From Adenophora triphylla var. japonica (lineage: Eukaryota; Streptophyta; Magnoliopsida; Asterales; Campanulaceae): 64,000 nt of DNA. Made by a program: the position numbers and the translations under genes. Positions 19,440 to 30,464 of this stretch are shown here, one piece after another. The notes beneath the pieces were generated by a model. That model saw only the letters and a program-made list of their open reading frames with translations. It made no database searches and had not been told where the DNA came from. Position 1 is the first letter of the stretch, and each line of letters begins with the position of its first letter. The DNA is taken from contig JAFEMH010002338.1 of NCBI GenBank assembly GCA_022495995.1, forward strand, positions 277,001 through 341,000, in the 5' to 3' direction.

Positions 19440-20626
19440 CCAAAAACATGATGGCATTAAAATGCACGGCATCCCATTTCGTCATTCTGGGGGTATGTTG
19501 TACAAGAAGCGCCACAAGGGCCACTCCTTCGGTGTGTAAACAAAGAAAAAGCCGGCGAGCTAATGAACGAAGTTCACAACGGAACTGCGGTCCGCACATG
19601 AACGCCCGAGCAGTGACACAGATCATTCTCCGTATGGGATACTATTGGATATCAATGGAAACAGGCGCATCCGGTTCGTCAGAAGAGCTGTGACAAATGT
19701 CAACGATTCTCCAACCTCAATCACATCCCTCCTCACGAACTCTATTGCATGACTACGCCATGGCCTTTCGCCACATGGGGAATCGACGTCATCGGCAAGA
19801 TCACTCCTCTAGGGAGCAATGGTCACGAGTTCATTTTAGTCGCAGTCGACTACTTCACCAAATGGGTAGAAGCCAGATCGTACAAGGTACTGAATTCTAA
19901 GAAGGTGGTCGAGTTCATCCGAGAGAACATCATGTGCCGATACGGAGTGCCCAACGAGATCATCTCCGACAATGGGACTCACTTCGAAGGAGATTGTGAC
20001 CAACTCCTGACCGAATTCGTAGTCACACGTCACATGTCTTCTCCTTACGAGACCACAAACCAATGGTGCGGTAGAGGCGACCAACAAGACTCTCGCCATG
20101 ATAATCGGAAAGATGACCACCGAGAGGTCGGGACCGGCCCGAAAAGCTACATCTAGCCCTGCAGGGATACCGAACATCAGTCAGAACCGCCACAGGGGAG
20201 ACTCCGTTCGCACTTACCTACGGAATGGAAGGGATGTTACCCGTGGAATTGGAAATTCCATCCCTCTGAGTCCTCTTGGAAAATGGGATCAATGAAGTTG
20301 AATGGCTACAGAGCCATCACGATGAACTTGCTCTACTCGACGAGCGCAGATTGAAAGCCATGGAACACACTCGAGCCTACCAGAGCAGAATGGCACGAGC
20401 ATTCGACAAGAAAGTCAAGATCCGAGACATCAGAGAAGGCGACTTGGTGCTAAAGGAAAAGCCTCCTACGCAGACCAATCCCCTCGGAAAGTGGGAGCCT
20501 ACCTGGATAGGACCGTTCGTGGTACAAAGAATCTTCTCCGGAGGAGCCATGAAGCTAGCAGACTTGGACGGAAACCCTTTCGTTAATCCCGTGAACGGAA
20601 GCAAGCTCCGCAGATACTTCGTCTGA
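19440..20626 (+). pseudogene. E2 pol, third part: integrase
   Basis: A zinc-finger region (MNEVHNGT, then HMNARAVTQIILRMGYYW, then Cys pair) spreads over two frames. The core has WGIDVIGKITPLGSNGHEFI (first Asp) and EIISDNGTHF (second Asp), and the third Glu lies in the next frame after a frameshift near 20060. The C-terminal GPF motif KWEPTWIGPFVV is followed by GNPFVNPVNGSKLRRYFV and a stop at 20624-20626, the natural end of Tat pol. At least four frame breaks make it a pseudogene. Confidence 0.88.
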
Positions 20627-21046
20627 GGAAGAGCACGAGTCAACTCACCTTCCCCATACATCGTCCCCCTCAGTAAATTAAAGTGCTAAAAGAGTAATAC
20701 CCAACTGGATACATTCCTGCTAATGATCCAGGTAAAAAACAGGGTCGCACTTCTTTTGTCTTTGTTTTTCTCAAATTCACCTAAAAGTGTCGAACTACGG
20801 TGACCTGAGCCCCTTAGTCCAATTGTAAAAGGGGAACGTAGGCAGCCATCTTTGGTTCGGTCTAAAAAAAAAATACAATAAGCATCAATTGCTTGTGTTT
20901 CGAAAAACTCTTTTCATTTAACCTACAAATTCATAACGGTTAAAACATTCTTTGATGAGTTCAAGCACGGTCAACTCTTGACTCGCTACACGCTAGCAAA
21001 ACTACAATAAAACATTAATCAATTAATGTGTCTGCAATGACAATGG
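20627..21046 (+). other. E2 region after pol with first hairpin block
   Basis: 165 bp after the pol stop comes CGAACTACGG, a CCCCTT/AAAGGGG stem and GGAACGTAGGCAGCC (20791-20847), a variant of the block that lies before the 3' LTR at 27626. The remainder is AT-rich with no frame of note. Confidence 0.6.
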
Positions 21047-21073
21047 GTGGATACTCTGGACAGCAAGGTCAAC

Positions 21074-22653
21074 CTAGTTTCCCGTACTAGGTCCTTCATC
21101 CTTCTTCCCCTTCCCTTTTCCCCGGCGAGTGTTCTTCACCTTCGCAGGAAATATTCCGGTAGGCCTTCTACCTGGCTCAGGGACTCTTCCCGACGCCTCC
21201 GTCAAGCCTGTGGCTGTCAACGCAGTCCTTTCTCTAGCTCTGTCTCGAGCCGCCTCGCTTTGAGACATCATTATAGTGCTTTGATTGGCCTCCCGATCAG
21301 CACTTGCCACATAATCATCCATGGCATCGCCAGTACGATTCCCAGGGTTAGCCCTCGCTTCGTCCTCCTCGAGTCGAGGCTGTCCAGTGATCGGCACCCA
21401 AGCTCACTCTGTCTCCACAAGATAGCCATCTCGTGTCTCCCCATACACTCTTCGTACCGGCCGTATACCGCATCGACGGAATAGTGCCCTCTCTTCGGTG
21501 AAAGAGAACCCCGGCAGAACGGACGTGTATTGCCACCACCGGTGATCGGCAATAGCGTCGAAGGATCTTCCATCCGCAAAGATCCCACCTCAAAGGTAGC
21601 GGCATAACTCGGATCGGTCGGTGGCATCTGCACTCCGGCCCGTCTTGCACCGCAGAACCAATGATGGAATATAGAAAGACGTGCGAGACGGTCCCAGACT
21701 CGACAATCAACAGACCCTCCCGAGCGGTCCTACAAGTCTGTAACTTCCAATGGGGAACCCACCATCGCAAGTGATGCGTGCAAAGTCTCGGCCATCCGTA
21801 GCTCCAGCTCACTGATTGCCCCTATCACCGGAGGACGTCGCGAGAAAGACCAAGCGTCACAAGACATTGGCACCTCGGGCATCATCTGCGGCCTCTCTCC
21901 TCAAACACATGGTCGGCATAGCGGGACTCCCTCCTCACATGTATCGGCTACCGGTCGCCATCCGGCCTATGCCCGAGAACGTCTCGCCCAAGACCAATGG
22001 CACGATGTCTCCCCACTCGGCCTTTGCCTCACCAGGTCCGAGATATCGTGATGGCACACACCCAGAGACGTGAATGTGAACAAAGTAGCAATCGCGCACG
22101 AGCAAACGCATCCCACGAAAAGACGCTCCCTCGGCTCCGGCAAATCTTTCGGGCGGCCCCGAAATGTCAACGTAATCGGTATCCTCAGATCGCATCCCGT
22201 ATGCTTCTCCAAATCGAGATACCCAACAAAGACACTAGCTTCTCAACGGTGGCCATGCCACCAAAGATACGGAAGAACTAGCTGTTCCGTCTCGTGTCCT
22301 CCCAGAATGGCCCGAAAATCTTCAAACGTAGGAGTGATTTCGTTGTACGAAAGGCCGTACACATTCCTCCGTACGTCCTGCAACCGAGACGCGGCTCTCA
22401 AAAGATCCCAATCTGTCATGAGCTCCTTCAAAGCCCAAATAGATTTAATCCCGTAATGTGACCTTCGAAAAACCTTTTGTTCTGCCTCGTGTGGTTCCGT
22501 ACCCACGACTGAAAGTTGTCCAAATATCGCTCTTGCATCCGAGACGATAACTTGGGAAAGGGAGCCATGTCGGAAAATGAAGGGAACCTTAAGAAATGGA
22601 AAAGAATTCAGCCAGATGAACAAAGCAATGCGCAGTTTTCTCACCAATTGCAA
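21074..22653 (-). pseudogene. E2 antisense gene 2, DUF7745-like
   Basis: Reads opposite to pol. From 22653: EPHEAEQKVFRRSHYGIKSI, then LKELMTDWDLLRAASRLQDV, then EITPTFEDFRAILGG. After a frame break come PLVLGETFSGIGRM (about 21990) and a WSYGWPRLCTHHL-type segment, ending in a charged tail with a basic stretch (KVKNTRRGKGKGKKDEG, about 21100). The order fits DUF7745 proteins found in plant retroelements. Antisense genes in this position are described for Tat elements. Frame breaks near 22240, 21960 and 21800 make it a pseudogene. A separate gene or the last exons of the upstream antisense gene are both possible. Confidence 0.6.
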
Positions 22654-22692
22654 AGCTGAAACTGCAATTTAAAGAATCTGAAATTCGGTTCT

Positions 22693-22706
22693 AGTCCGGC
22701 CGGACT
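22693..22706. promoter_or_regulatory. Palindrome AGTCCGGCCGGACT upstream of antisense gene 2
   Basis: A perfect 14-bp palindrome, 40 bp upstream of the antisense frame. It is identical to the copy at 28200 in LTR-B and to the copy at 25924 upstream of antisense gene 1. The rest of 22654-23041 is AT-rich with no feature seen. Confidence 0.75.
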
Positions 22707-23041
22707 CCTCTGCGATTGACTTGGTCAACTCTCGCAGCCACTTAAAATTGGAAACATTTCCAAACCATGCCCTGTTCACTCCTATGAAATCTGCGTGCTC
22801 GCCCGATTTCATTCAACCAATGTCAATATCTCTTCCGCCCAGGGCTCGTGCAAGGTGCAAATAATTAAAAATTAGTGCATACATGCTTAATTTTTGACCC
22901 GTTCAATTTTTAATGCATTTATCTTTTTATTTATTTTTGATTAACCTATTTGCTTATTTGCCGGAAATAACAGGAAGGTGATCACAGAATAAATATGCGA
23001 AGTACGGGTTCCGCCCACGGGCGCCTTTTTGCAAATACAGT

Positions 23042-25772
23042 TCAAATCAAAATTTGTTCTCGACAAATACATGCATTTTGTCTAAACAAAGCAAGAAGAA
23101 AGAAAGCGTAAAGGGGACTACTCGAGTCACCGCTCGTCATCCGTACACTCGACGTCTTGCTCCGCCGCCGCCGGATCCGTCGCAAACAGAACTCGCCGAA
23201 CTCCTCCCGGTAGGGAATAGGCGAAAGGGCCTCCTCGGGTGCGCGAACTCGAGGACTCCCCCTCTCGCGCCCGAGTGCGCAGAAGAAGGAGCTCCAAATC
23301 CAGCCGTTCCGTCCCGAGAACCGGCCAAACCCTGTGTAAAGTCCTCCCCACCGGTGTGGGAGCGGGCGAATCTCTCGGCCTAGACGGCCCCCGATCACGG
23401 ACGTCCACACTCCTCCGGAACCGCACCGCATGAACTCCACGAGCCTCCTAGCGTAGGCGGACCACCCGTCCACCGGTCTCATGGCATCATTATACGTACG
23501 ACCGGATACTGCGAACCGGGAAAGTCATCGGAAAGCAAGCGAAAGTACGGATGCAACATTTGCGAATACTACTATCAAATGCGAAAAAAAAAAAAGGTGC
23601 TCACCGAAGCATTAGGGTCCGCCCGTATCGTGGTCTCGGCTCGGCGGCGCGGGATCACAAGTCGCCTACGCGAACCGTCCCAGCCTCATACGCTAGCCTA
23701 GCTCGCGGGACCGGAAAATCTCGAGGACCTCCAGGGAACCTCGCCCTCTCTATGCCGTACTGCGGGCTCCTCGGCCTCCTCCTCAAGAAAACATCATAGG
23801 CGGCCCCCGCTATGATGTACTCGGTGTAGTACACGCCCTGCATGTACCCCTCCAGCTCATCAATCGGCATCTCCCGGGGATGCTGCATGTACAAAGGAGG
23901 ATCCACCGGCACCAAGGGAAGAGACCCCTGCCTATGCTGACGAGTCACCCTCTCCCCCAGATACATGGCGTCACAGTGAAGTCCCACCATGAGCTTCGCC
24001 GCCGTGTAGTCTCGCCGGCACCCGCACCGCGACATGATCAAACCTACTCCACCGTGTCACTGGATCCTCTCGGAGAACTCCAGGTTCAGCGCCAGAGATA
24101 TCTCCTCGTATGACACTCGAGTGCCAACTCTCGAAGAGACCGCCCTCTTCGCCTTCTTCTGCCAAACCAGCATGGCAGGGAACAGGGGACGGTACGGCTC
24201 CTTGATGTCCCAAGCCTGCGGATCGAACACCTCGTAGCACTGCACACACGAAGAGAATGGAAAGTTATGTCGGCTACAAAGCAGATACATACGAGTACAT
24301 AAAAGAGGCAAGGAAGAGAAAAAATACGAGAACTTACATCCAAGACAGGCGTAAAGCAGCTAAAGGAGTGTTCCTCTCCCCGCGAGAACCTGTCCAAGGA
24401 ATGGTAGAGCTCGGCCACCCAGCCTCCCCCACGCAAACCCCTCACGGCATCCAAGTCTACCGGCGACCCGAGCAAAGGGAAGTGACAAGACGTGTCGAAG
24501 TCGGGAATAAAGTCGATGACAGCCGCAAACCAAAGGAACCCTCGAGCCGGAGCGCTCCGCGGTCATCCTCAAGGACCCACGGATAAGCGGCGACACCTTC
24601 CCTCAAATGATTCTCCATCGGCTCGTACCGAATGCCTAAGCCCCGGCATCGGTAATATCAAAACCCAGCAGCCTGCATAATCGCTCCGGGGTGTAACCAT
24701 CAACCCACACCCGCCGTGTTGCCATAAGTCGGCAACCCGGTGATAGCGGCAAAATCCGTGGGAGTCACCGTCACCTCCCCATCTCGAAATGAAAAGTGTG
24801 GGTCGTATCCCACCGGCACTCGCTCGGCGCGACATACATGGACTGCCCTCGGCGTATCAGCTGTCGCAGCTACAGCACTGATAAACCCAGCCAACCCGGA
24901 GTCAAGCACCAGCTGCCGCGAACTCCTCTCTCCCTCTCGAGCCACGTCCGGGATAATGCCCCACAATGCCTGCACCGCCTCAAAGGCACCCCGACTCTTC
25001 TGGTTATGAGTATTAACCGTCCCTGTCCCCTGCAGACAAACAAGACAGAAGCAACGTCAACAGAAATGCACCAACGCATGTCAAAAGGATGCAATGCAGA
25101 TACGGTTCTCATTCATTTCCTACGTATACTCCGTCGAATCCGGAACTTTCAAAACATTTCGAAAACTCCGTCGAATCCGAAACTTTCAAAACATTTCGAA
25201 AACTCCGTCGAATCCGGAACTTTCAAAACATTTCAAAAACTCCGTCGAATCCGGAACTTTCAGAACATTTCGAAAACTCCGTCGAATCCGGAACTTTCAA
25301 ATCATTTCGAGAACTCCGTCGAATCCGGAACTTTCAAATTCTTTCGAATTTTTTCGAAAATTTCGCTCCGTCCCGAATTAAAGCTACTTTAATTTTGGAA
25401 AATGCATCTAGAAATGGAATTTTGCAACCAAAATTTTTATGTCATCCACCCATAGTGTCAATTGAACTACATCCTAGTCAATTTCGACAAAGGTTCATAG
25501 CTAAGTCAAAAGCCCCAATTCGGGCACCAAAATCCCTAAGTTCATTCCTAACAAATTTCTAACATTTAAAGAATGCACATTCTTAAAATTAATGGAATTT
25601 GTAGGAAGCTTACTTGTCTTTCGATCCCTCCCTTGGAGTTGTGGCGGTCCCTCGCCGGATAAAACTCCGCCGGATTCAATGGAAGAGTAGTGGTTCGAAT
25701 GGTCCGAACCAATCGAGTTCTTTCGTCATCGGTCCTTCCATGACGAGCCATTGGTCCTCCTTCACCCTCCAT
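23042..25772 (-). pseudogene. E2 antisense gene 1, plant-mobile-domain-like, four exons
   Basis: Proposed exons on the minus strand: 25772-25614 (53 codons, MEGEGGPMARHGR), 25029-24338, 24239-23605 and 23508-about 23100. Donors GTAAGC (25613), GTAAGT (24337) and GTGAGC (23604), and acceptors ending GTCTGCAG, GTGTGCAG and TTCGCAG, fit plant consensus. The first junction is phase 0. Exon 2 has the plant mobile domain signature DPHFSFRDGEVTVTPTDFAAI then TGLP. Exon 3 has EPYRPLFPAMLVWQKKAKRA and CDAMYLGERV. Exon 4 has YNDAMRPVDGW. Breaks: a frameshift near 24720, others in exon 2, and one TGA in exon 3 near 24057. Plant mobile domains occur in transposons and in the host silencing proteins MAIN and MAIL1. 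Confidence 0.65.
25126..25345. repeat. 37-bp tandem repeat inside an antisense-gene intron
   Basis: Six copies of a 37-bp unit built on CTCCGTCGAATCCGGAAC followed by TTTCAAAACATTTCGAAAA. All lie within the proposed first intron of the antisense gene (25030-25613). Open plus-strand frames here only mirror the repeat. Confidence 0.9.
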
Positions 25773-25923
25773 AGCAAATTTCCTTCACAAATTCGAGCAA
25801 ACCTTGCAATTTGGGTTGGATTTTTTCTCTATTTTCTCTCCTCTCTCGTCGGAATTAATGGAAGAAAATGGCCAACTCTTCTTCTGCCTCGGCGCTGATA
25901 ACAACCTGGTCAAATTCAGTAAA

Positions 25924-25937
25924 AGTCCGGCCGGACT
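25924..25937. promoter_or_regulatory. Palindrome AGTCCGGCCGGACT upstream of antisense gene 1
   Basis: Perfect palindrome 152 bp upstream of the antisense ATG at 25772, same sequence as at 22693 and 28200. No TATA box is visible between it and the ATG. The stretch 25938-26230 holds no gene. Confidence 0.75.
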
Positions 25938-26230
25938 CTTACTGCACCAGGAAAAGATTCCTTCCATTTTGGTCCCTCAACTTTTGGCAATTCCAATTTT
26001 ACCACTTTTGGCCCCCAAAAGTGTAAAATTTCCCCCAGTTAGACATTTCTAACACCCCATCCCCCGAGGATAAATCAAAGTTAGTGTTCACTAACGCTCG
26101 TCTCCTGACGTTAAATTCAGTCGAGTTGACATTTGACATTCCAACGTTCAACCATGTCTCCGGACATTCCAAGTTACTATTCCGTCTCCTGATGTTAAAA
26201 TTTAATAATGGTTTTCACCATTAAATCCTG

Positions 26231-27077
26231 AATCGCGACCTTTCACGGTCCGATTTCAATTCTCAATCGCGACCTTTCACGGTCTGATTTCAAGTCTCAA
26301 TCGCGACCTTTCACGGTCCGATTCCAAGTCTCAATCGCGACCTTTCACGGTCCGATTTCAATCCTCAATCGCGACCTTTCACGGTCCGATTTCAAGTCTC
26401 AATCGCGACCTTTCACGGTCCGATTTCAATCCTCAATCGCGACCTTTCACAGTCCGATTTCAAGTCTCAATCGCGACCTTTCACGGTCCGATTTCAATCC
26501 TCAATCGCGACCTTTCACGGTCCGATTTCAATCCTCAATCGCGACCTTTCACGGTCCGATTCCAATTCTCAATCACGACCTTTCACGGTCCAATTTCAAT
26601 CCTCAATCGCGACCTTTCACGGTCCGATTCCAATCCTCAATCGCGACCTTTCACGGTCCGATTTCAAGTCTCAATCGCGACCTTTCACGGCCCGATTTCA
26701 AGTCTCAATCGCAACCTTTCACGGCCCGATTTCAATTCTCAATCGCGACCTTTCACGGTCCGATTTCAAGTCTCAATCGCGACCTTTCACGGCCCGATTT
26801 CAATTCTCAATCGCGACCTTTCACGGTCCGATTTCAATCCTCAATCGCGACCTTTCACGGTCCGATTCCAAGTCTCAATCGCGACCTTTCACGGTCCGAT
26901 TCCAAGTCTCAATCGCGACCTTTCACGGTCCGATTTCAATCCTCAATAGCGACCTTTCACGGTCCGATTTCAAGTCTCAATCGCGACCTTTCACGGTCCG
27001 ATTTCAAGTCTCAATCGCGACCTTTCACGGTCCGATTTCAATCCTCAATCGTGACCTTTCACGGTCCGATCTCAAAC
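26231..27077. repeat. 34-bp tandem array, about 25 copies
   Basis: The unit AATCGCGACCTTTCACGGTC plus CGATTTCAAGTCTC repeats head to tail with few changes (TTTCAAGTCT, TTTCAATCCT and TTCCAATTCT variants). Degenerate units continue to about 27106. It lies between the antisense gene and the 3' LTR of E2. Such arrays are known in the 3' UTR of Retand-like Tat elements. Confidence 0.95.
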
Positions 27078-27129
27078 AGTCAATCCCGACCTTCGCGGTC
27101 CGACCTCCACTCTCCTATCAAGACCCTCG

Positions 27130-27440
27130 CTGTTCACCTCACCGGCAACAGCAATAAGCCCGAACCCCAAGGCACGAACGCCTCGCAACAATCCCTCTTC
27201 GGCCATCCTCGTAAGCCCGAACACCTTTTCACTTCAGCAAGTGAACGTTCACCTCCCCGGCCGCCAGTCGTAAGCCCGATCGTTCCACCTCAGCGGCAAC
27301 AGCAATAAGCCCGAACCCCAAGGCATGAACGCCTCGCAACAATCCCTCTTCGGCCATCCAGGTAAGCCCGAACGCTCATCCCTAGCAGGATAAAACTGGC
27401 AACAGCAATAAGCCCAGCACCCAAGGCACGAACGCCCTCG
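27130..27440. repeat. Diverged 80-170 bp repeats (AACAGCAATAAGCCCGAAC)
   Basis: Three partial copies of a segment with GGCAACAGCAATAAGCCC, CCCAAGGCACGAACGCC and CCCTCTTCGGCCATCC at about 27143, 27293 and 27389. They lie directly after the 34-bp array. No frame is called. Confidence 0.8.
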
Positions 27441-27625
27441 TCAGCATCGCAACTCCGGTTTGAGGCGCCACACGCCCTCGAAAGTTTCAGAAGTCCCAGG
27501 TTCAGACTCCTCCCAACAGTCTCCATTCAGGTACAGGTACCTCGCGAATGGTCTCATCCAGGTTTAGACGCCTCCTAACAGTCTCGCTCAGGTCAAGGTC
27601 CCCATGCGCGGCCCTTGCCCCCTTT

Positions 27626-27794
27626 CGAACTACGATCGGCTTGATTCCCGCTCGGGATACGTAGGAATCCTTTTCGCTAAGGGTCCAGCCAGCTGACCGC
27701 CCAGGTCTCTTTCAAAGTAAGGCATCCCAATTTGGATCCTTATCTTTTTCAACGACCCCACCTCCTTCGGAGGAGACGTCGCTGAGGGGCTAAC
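27626..27794 (+). other. E2 3'-UTR hairpin block and polypurine tract
   Basis: CGAACTACGATCGGCTTGAT, then a TCCCG/CGGGA stem, GATACGTAGGAATCC and a CCTT/AAGG stem, then GGTCCAGCC. GCTGAGGGGCTAAC lies directly before the LTR and serves as the likely plus-strand primer. Parallel to 1661-1848. Confidence 0.75.
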
Positions 27795-28199
27795 TGTAAG
27801 TACCCAAATCCGGATCGTCCAAATCCGTCAGAAAGTTAACCGAAATCCGTTAACTGGCCCGCTCCAGGTTAACCGGAACTCGTTAAACTCCCCGTTGCTG
27901 TGCCAACGAGACGTCCCGGGACTGCCCCGTGCATCCCGATGTCGAACCGTACTTAGCACGTGTCATCTCACGTAAAAGTATGGCTTTCCCTGAAAAACGC
28001 ATTTTCCAGCACTTTCCGGGGGCGTTTCGGACATTTCCCGGACTGTTATTTTAAAAAACGGACAAAACCGGGACCGGGGGACAAAATCCCACATGGCTGG
28101 TGACTCAGAGGGGCACGTGGCAGCCATGCCACCTCCCTCTAGTCACCCTTCAATCAAATTCAAAGGGAAAAGACCAAAATACCCCTGATTTGCAAGCCA

Positions 28200-28332
28200 A
28201 GTCCGGCCGGACTCACTGTGCACATTTTCTGAAATTGCCAGCAAGTCCTTCAAATTCTCAAAATACCACAAAACCCCCTGGATTCAGGCCAAGTCCGTCC
28301 GGACTCCTACTGCAATTTTCACCCTATAAATA
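28200..28332 (+). promoter_or_regulatory. LTR-B promoter: two palindromes and TATA box
   Basis: AGTCCGGCCGGACT (28200-28213) and AGTCCGTCCGGACT (28292-28305) lie 112 and 20 bp before TATAAATA (28325-28332). In E3 the copies are a decayed AGTCCTAGGACT near 55907 and AGTCCGTCCGGACT at 55996, with TATAAATA at 56029-56036. Confidence 0.65.
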
Positions 28333-28790
28333 GAAGTTGCTGTCAAAGGCAAAGGGACAGAAAATTCACCCCAAAAAATTCACTACCCCATGACCTAAGC
28401 TGTTTTCACCCCTCCCGAGCTCCCGTTCTGTCTCGATTCGCGTGAAACCTTCATATTTCGATCAAATACGCCCCTTACAACTTCAAAACAACCTTTCGAA
28501 TCACTTTCCGTGTCCCGTACACACCTCCCGAGCCAAAGGAGTCAACCCTAGCCATAGGTATAACTCCCTCTTTCTAAATCTCCCATTCCGTCTCGGTTTA
28601 CGCGCCAGTCGCTATAACCGTTTCGAACGTCGTTATCAAAATGTAGACGCCTCTGTCTAACGGGGTCCGATACGTTTTAGCCCCTCGATCCTCTTCTCTT
28701 CCCGTAAGAGAAGTAATCACGGGTTAAAACGGCGTTCCGACCCCGTTCCGTTTACTTTTTATGTCATTTACCATTCCGGATCGATCGATC

Positions 28791-28957
28791 CGTTGATCGT
28801 CATTTACAATTCCGAGCCGTTTGGCCTCGTTGATCGTCATTTACAATTCCGAGCCATTTGGCCTCGTTGATCGTCATTTACAATTCCGAGCCGTTTGGCC
28901 TCGTTGATCGTCATTTACAATTCCGAGCCGTTTGGCCTCGTTGATCGTCATTTACGA
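28791..28957 (+). repeat. 37-bp repeat block in LTR-B
   Basis: Five starts of GTTGATCGTCATTTAC in E2's LTR but only about three in the E3 LTR (56499-56600). This copy-number change accounts for much of the 80-bp length difference between the two LTRs. Confidence 0.85.
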
Positions 28958-29942
28958 ATCCGGATCGTTTGATTCCGTTGATACCGTACTTTAAATACTG
29001 TCATTTACAAAGTCCGACCCGTTTGGATCGTGATAGTATTTACTTTTCAAAGTCCGAGTCGCAACCCGATTCGTTGATCGCATGTCATTTAATACGCATT
29101 TTTCCCGTAAAAATCGTTAACAATGTAATGCCCGGTTCAAAACCGGAGTTCGTCCGTCGAACTCTCTTTCAAAACGCGCGAAATGACGTTCGGCCTCCGA
29201 ACGCTCATCTTCAAACTCAAAGCCGCCGTTTGACACTTAAAATCATTTAATACGCATTTTTCCCGTAAAAATTGTTAACAATGACGCGCCCGGTTTAAAA
29301 AACCGGAGTTCGACCTTCGAACTCCTTTTCAACTCAAAGTCGACGTTTGCCACGCAAACGCTCATTTCAACTCAAAACCGACGTTTGCCACGCAAACGCT
29401 CATTTCAAACTCCAAACCGACGTTTGCCACGCAAACGCTCATTTCTGTCTCAAACCGACGTTTGTCATTCAAACGCTCGTCTTTTCAAAAGTTACCTAAT
29501 CAACGTTTGTCATTCAAACCAAGATTAAGCTTGTCATTCAAGCCCCATTTCAAAAGACACACACACACACACACGATTTCGAGAAAGGTAGAAAGACTCG
29601 TCATGCGAGGCGTTTCGCGCGATCTCGTAATACTCTACCCGAAACGTAACTTGACCTCAGAACCTAACAATCTCTGGTACAAAAAGCTTTTTACTCGTTT
29701 TTGCTGCCAATAAAAATGATCCATTTTTTCAAAGCCTTTTCCTAAGTTTTTGCTACCAATAAAAACGACACATTTTCACAATAGTCGTTTCTCAATGTTT
29801 GGGCTCAAAATACAAAAACCGCGTGGCGACTCCTCATTTTGTTCCTTCCCATGAAGCGAGGTCTCAGACACCAACCCCTCCGCGAAAGACAACCGCCTTT
29901 TCCGCGCCCCCCGCCCGCGCGCGAAAAGATCGGGTAATTTCA

Positions 29943-30230
29943 CCAAGTCAAACTAAACACATTAAACCGGAATGGAGGGAGTACTTAACGAAAATAATAA
30001 AACATTACTAACGAGCCTAACAATTTTTTAACAAAACTACTTCCTTCTACATTAAACAAACAAGGAAGTTCATAAACCACATTTATAACACATATCAACA
30101 TTAACATATAGCAACAACCACAACCTAGGTTTAATCAAAAATACACAAAAAATAATAGAAGACTTACCTGAAATTGAGATGAATCGCCAAAAATGTACGA
30201 AGGTTTTGTCGAAGGAAAGCGCCGGAGAAG
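29943..30230 (-). mobile_element. CACTA-like element, inner part left of the Ale insertion
   Basis: AT-rich sequence that continues at 33581 once the Ale element is taken out. On the minus strand, CAATTTCAG is followed by the splice donor GTAAGTC at 30167, so an untranslated or short first exon of the CACTA-like element or of a host gene may end here. No coding frame is seen. Its left side is cut by LTR-B. Confidence 0.35.
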
Positions 30231-30428
30231 TATTAGCAGAGATTTATGTGTTTAGGATTCAGTGTATGTATTTTATTGTTGTCTGTTGATGATCAATTTC
30301 AGTAGTAGAATTCAATGTATTTGTAGAGAGAAAGTTGTATATATAGCCTCCTTTGAGGTGCTGAAAATATCAAGAAAAATTTCTTCTCATTCGTGTGTCT
30401 TTTCTTGTTTCACTTAATACATCTAACA
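30231..30428 (+). repeat. Ale 5' LTR
   Basis: 198 bp with minus-free ends TATTAGCAG and ATCTAACA. TATATATAG near 30340 is the likely TATA box. The primer site TGGTATCAG follows at once. Confidence 0.92.
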
Positions 30429-30464
30429 TGGTATCAGCCTTTTAATCGGTCCTTTCAGCAGCAC

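Larger units (their letters stand above)
27795..29942 (+). mobile_element. LTR-B, 3' LTR of E2
   Basis: 2,148 bp from TGTAAGTACC to TAATTTCA. Nearly the same sequence forms the 5' LTR of E3 (55509-57575), so E2 and E3 are one family. Its right end meets CACTA-like sequence at 29943. The matching 5' LTR is not in the window, so a target duplication cannot be tested. Inside are a promoter (28325), a 37-bp repeat block (28791-28957) and a 39-bp block with CGACGTTTGCCACGCAAACG (29340-29480). Confidence 0.88.

Noticed and set aside
24796..25562. Plus frames with SVESGTFKTFRKLRRIRNFQ repeats
   Set aside because: Translation of the 37-bp array in all three frames, on the strand opposite to the antisense gene.
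26231..27077. CRISPR-like regular repeats
   Set aside because: Units are directly adjacent with no unique spacers. The context is a plant retrotransposon.
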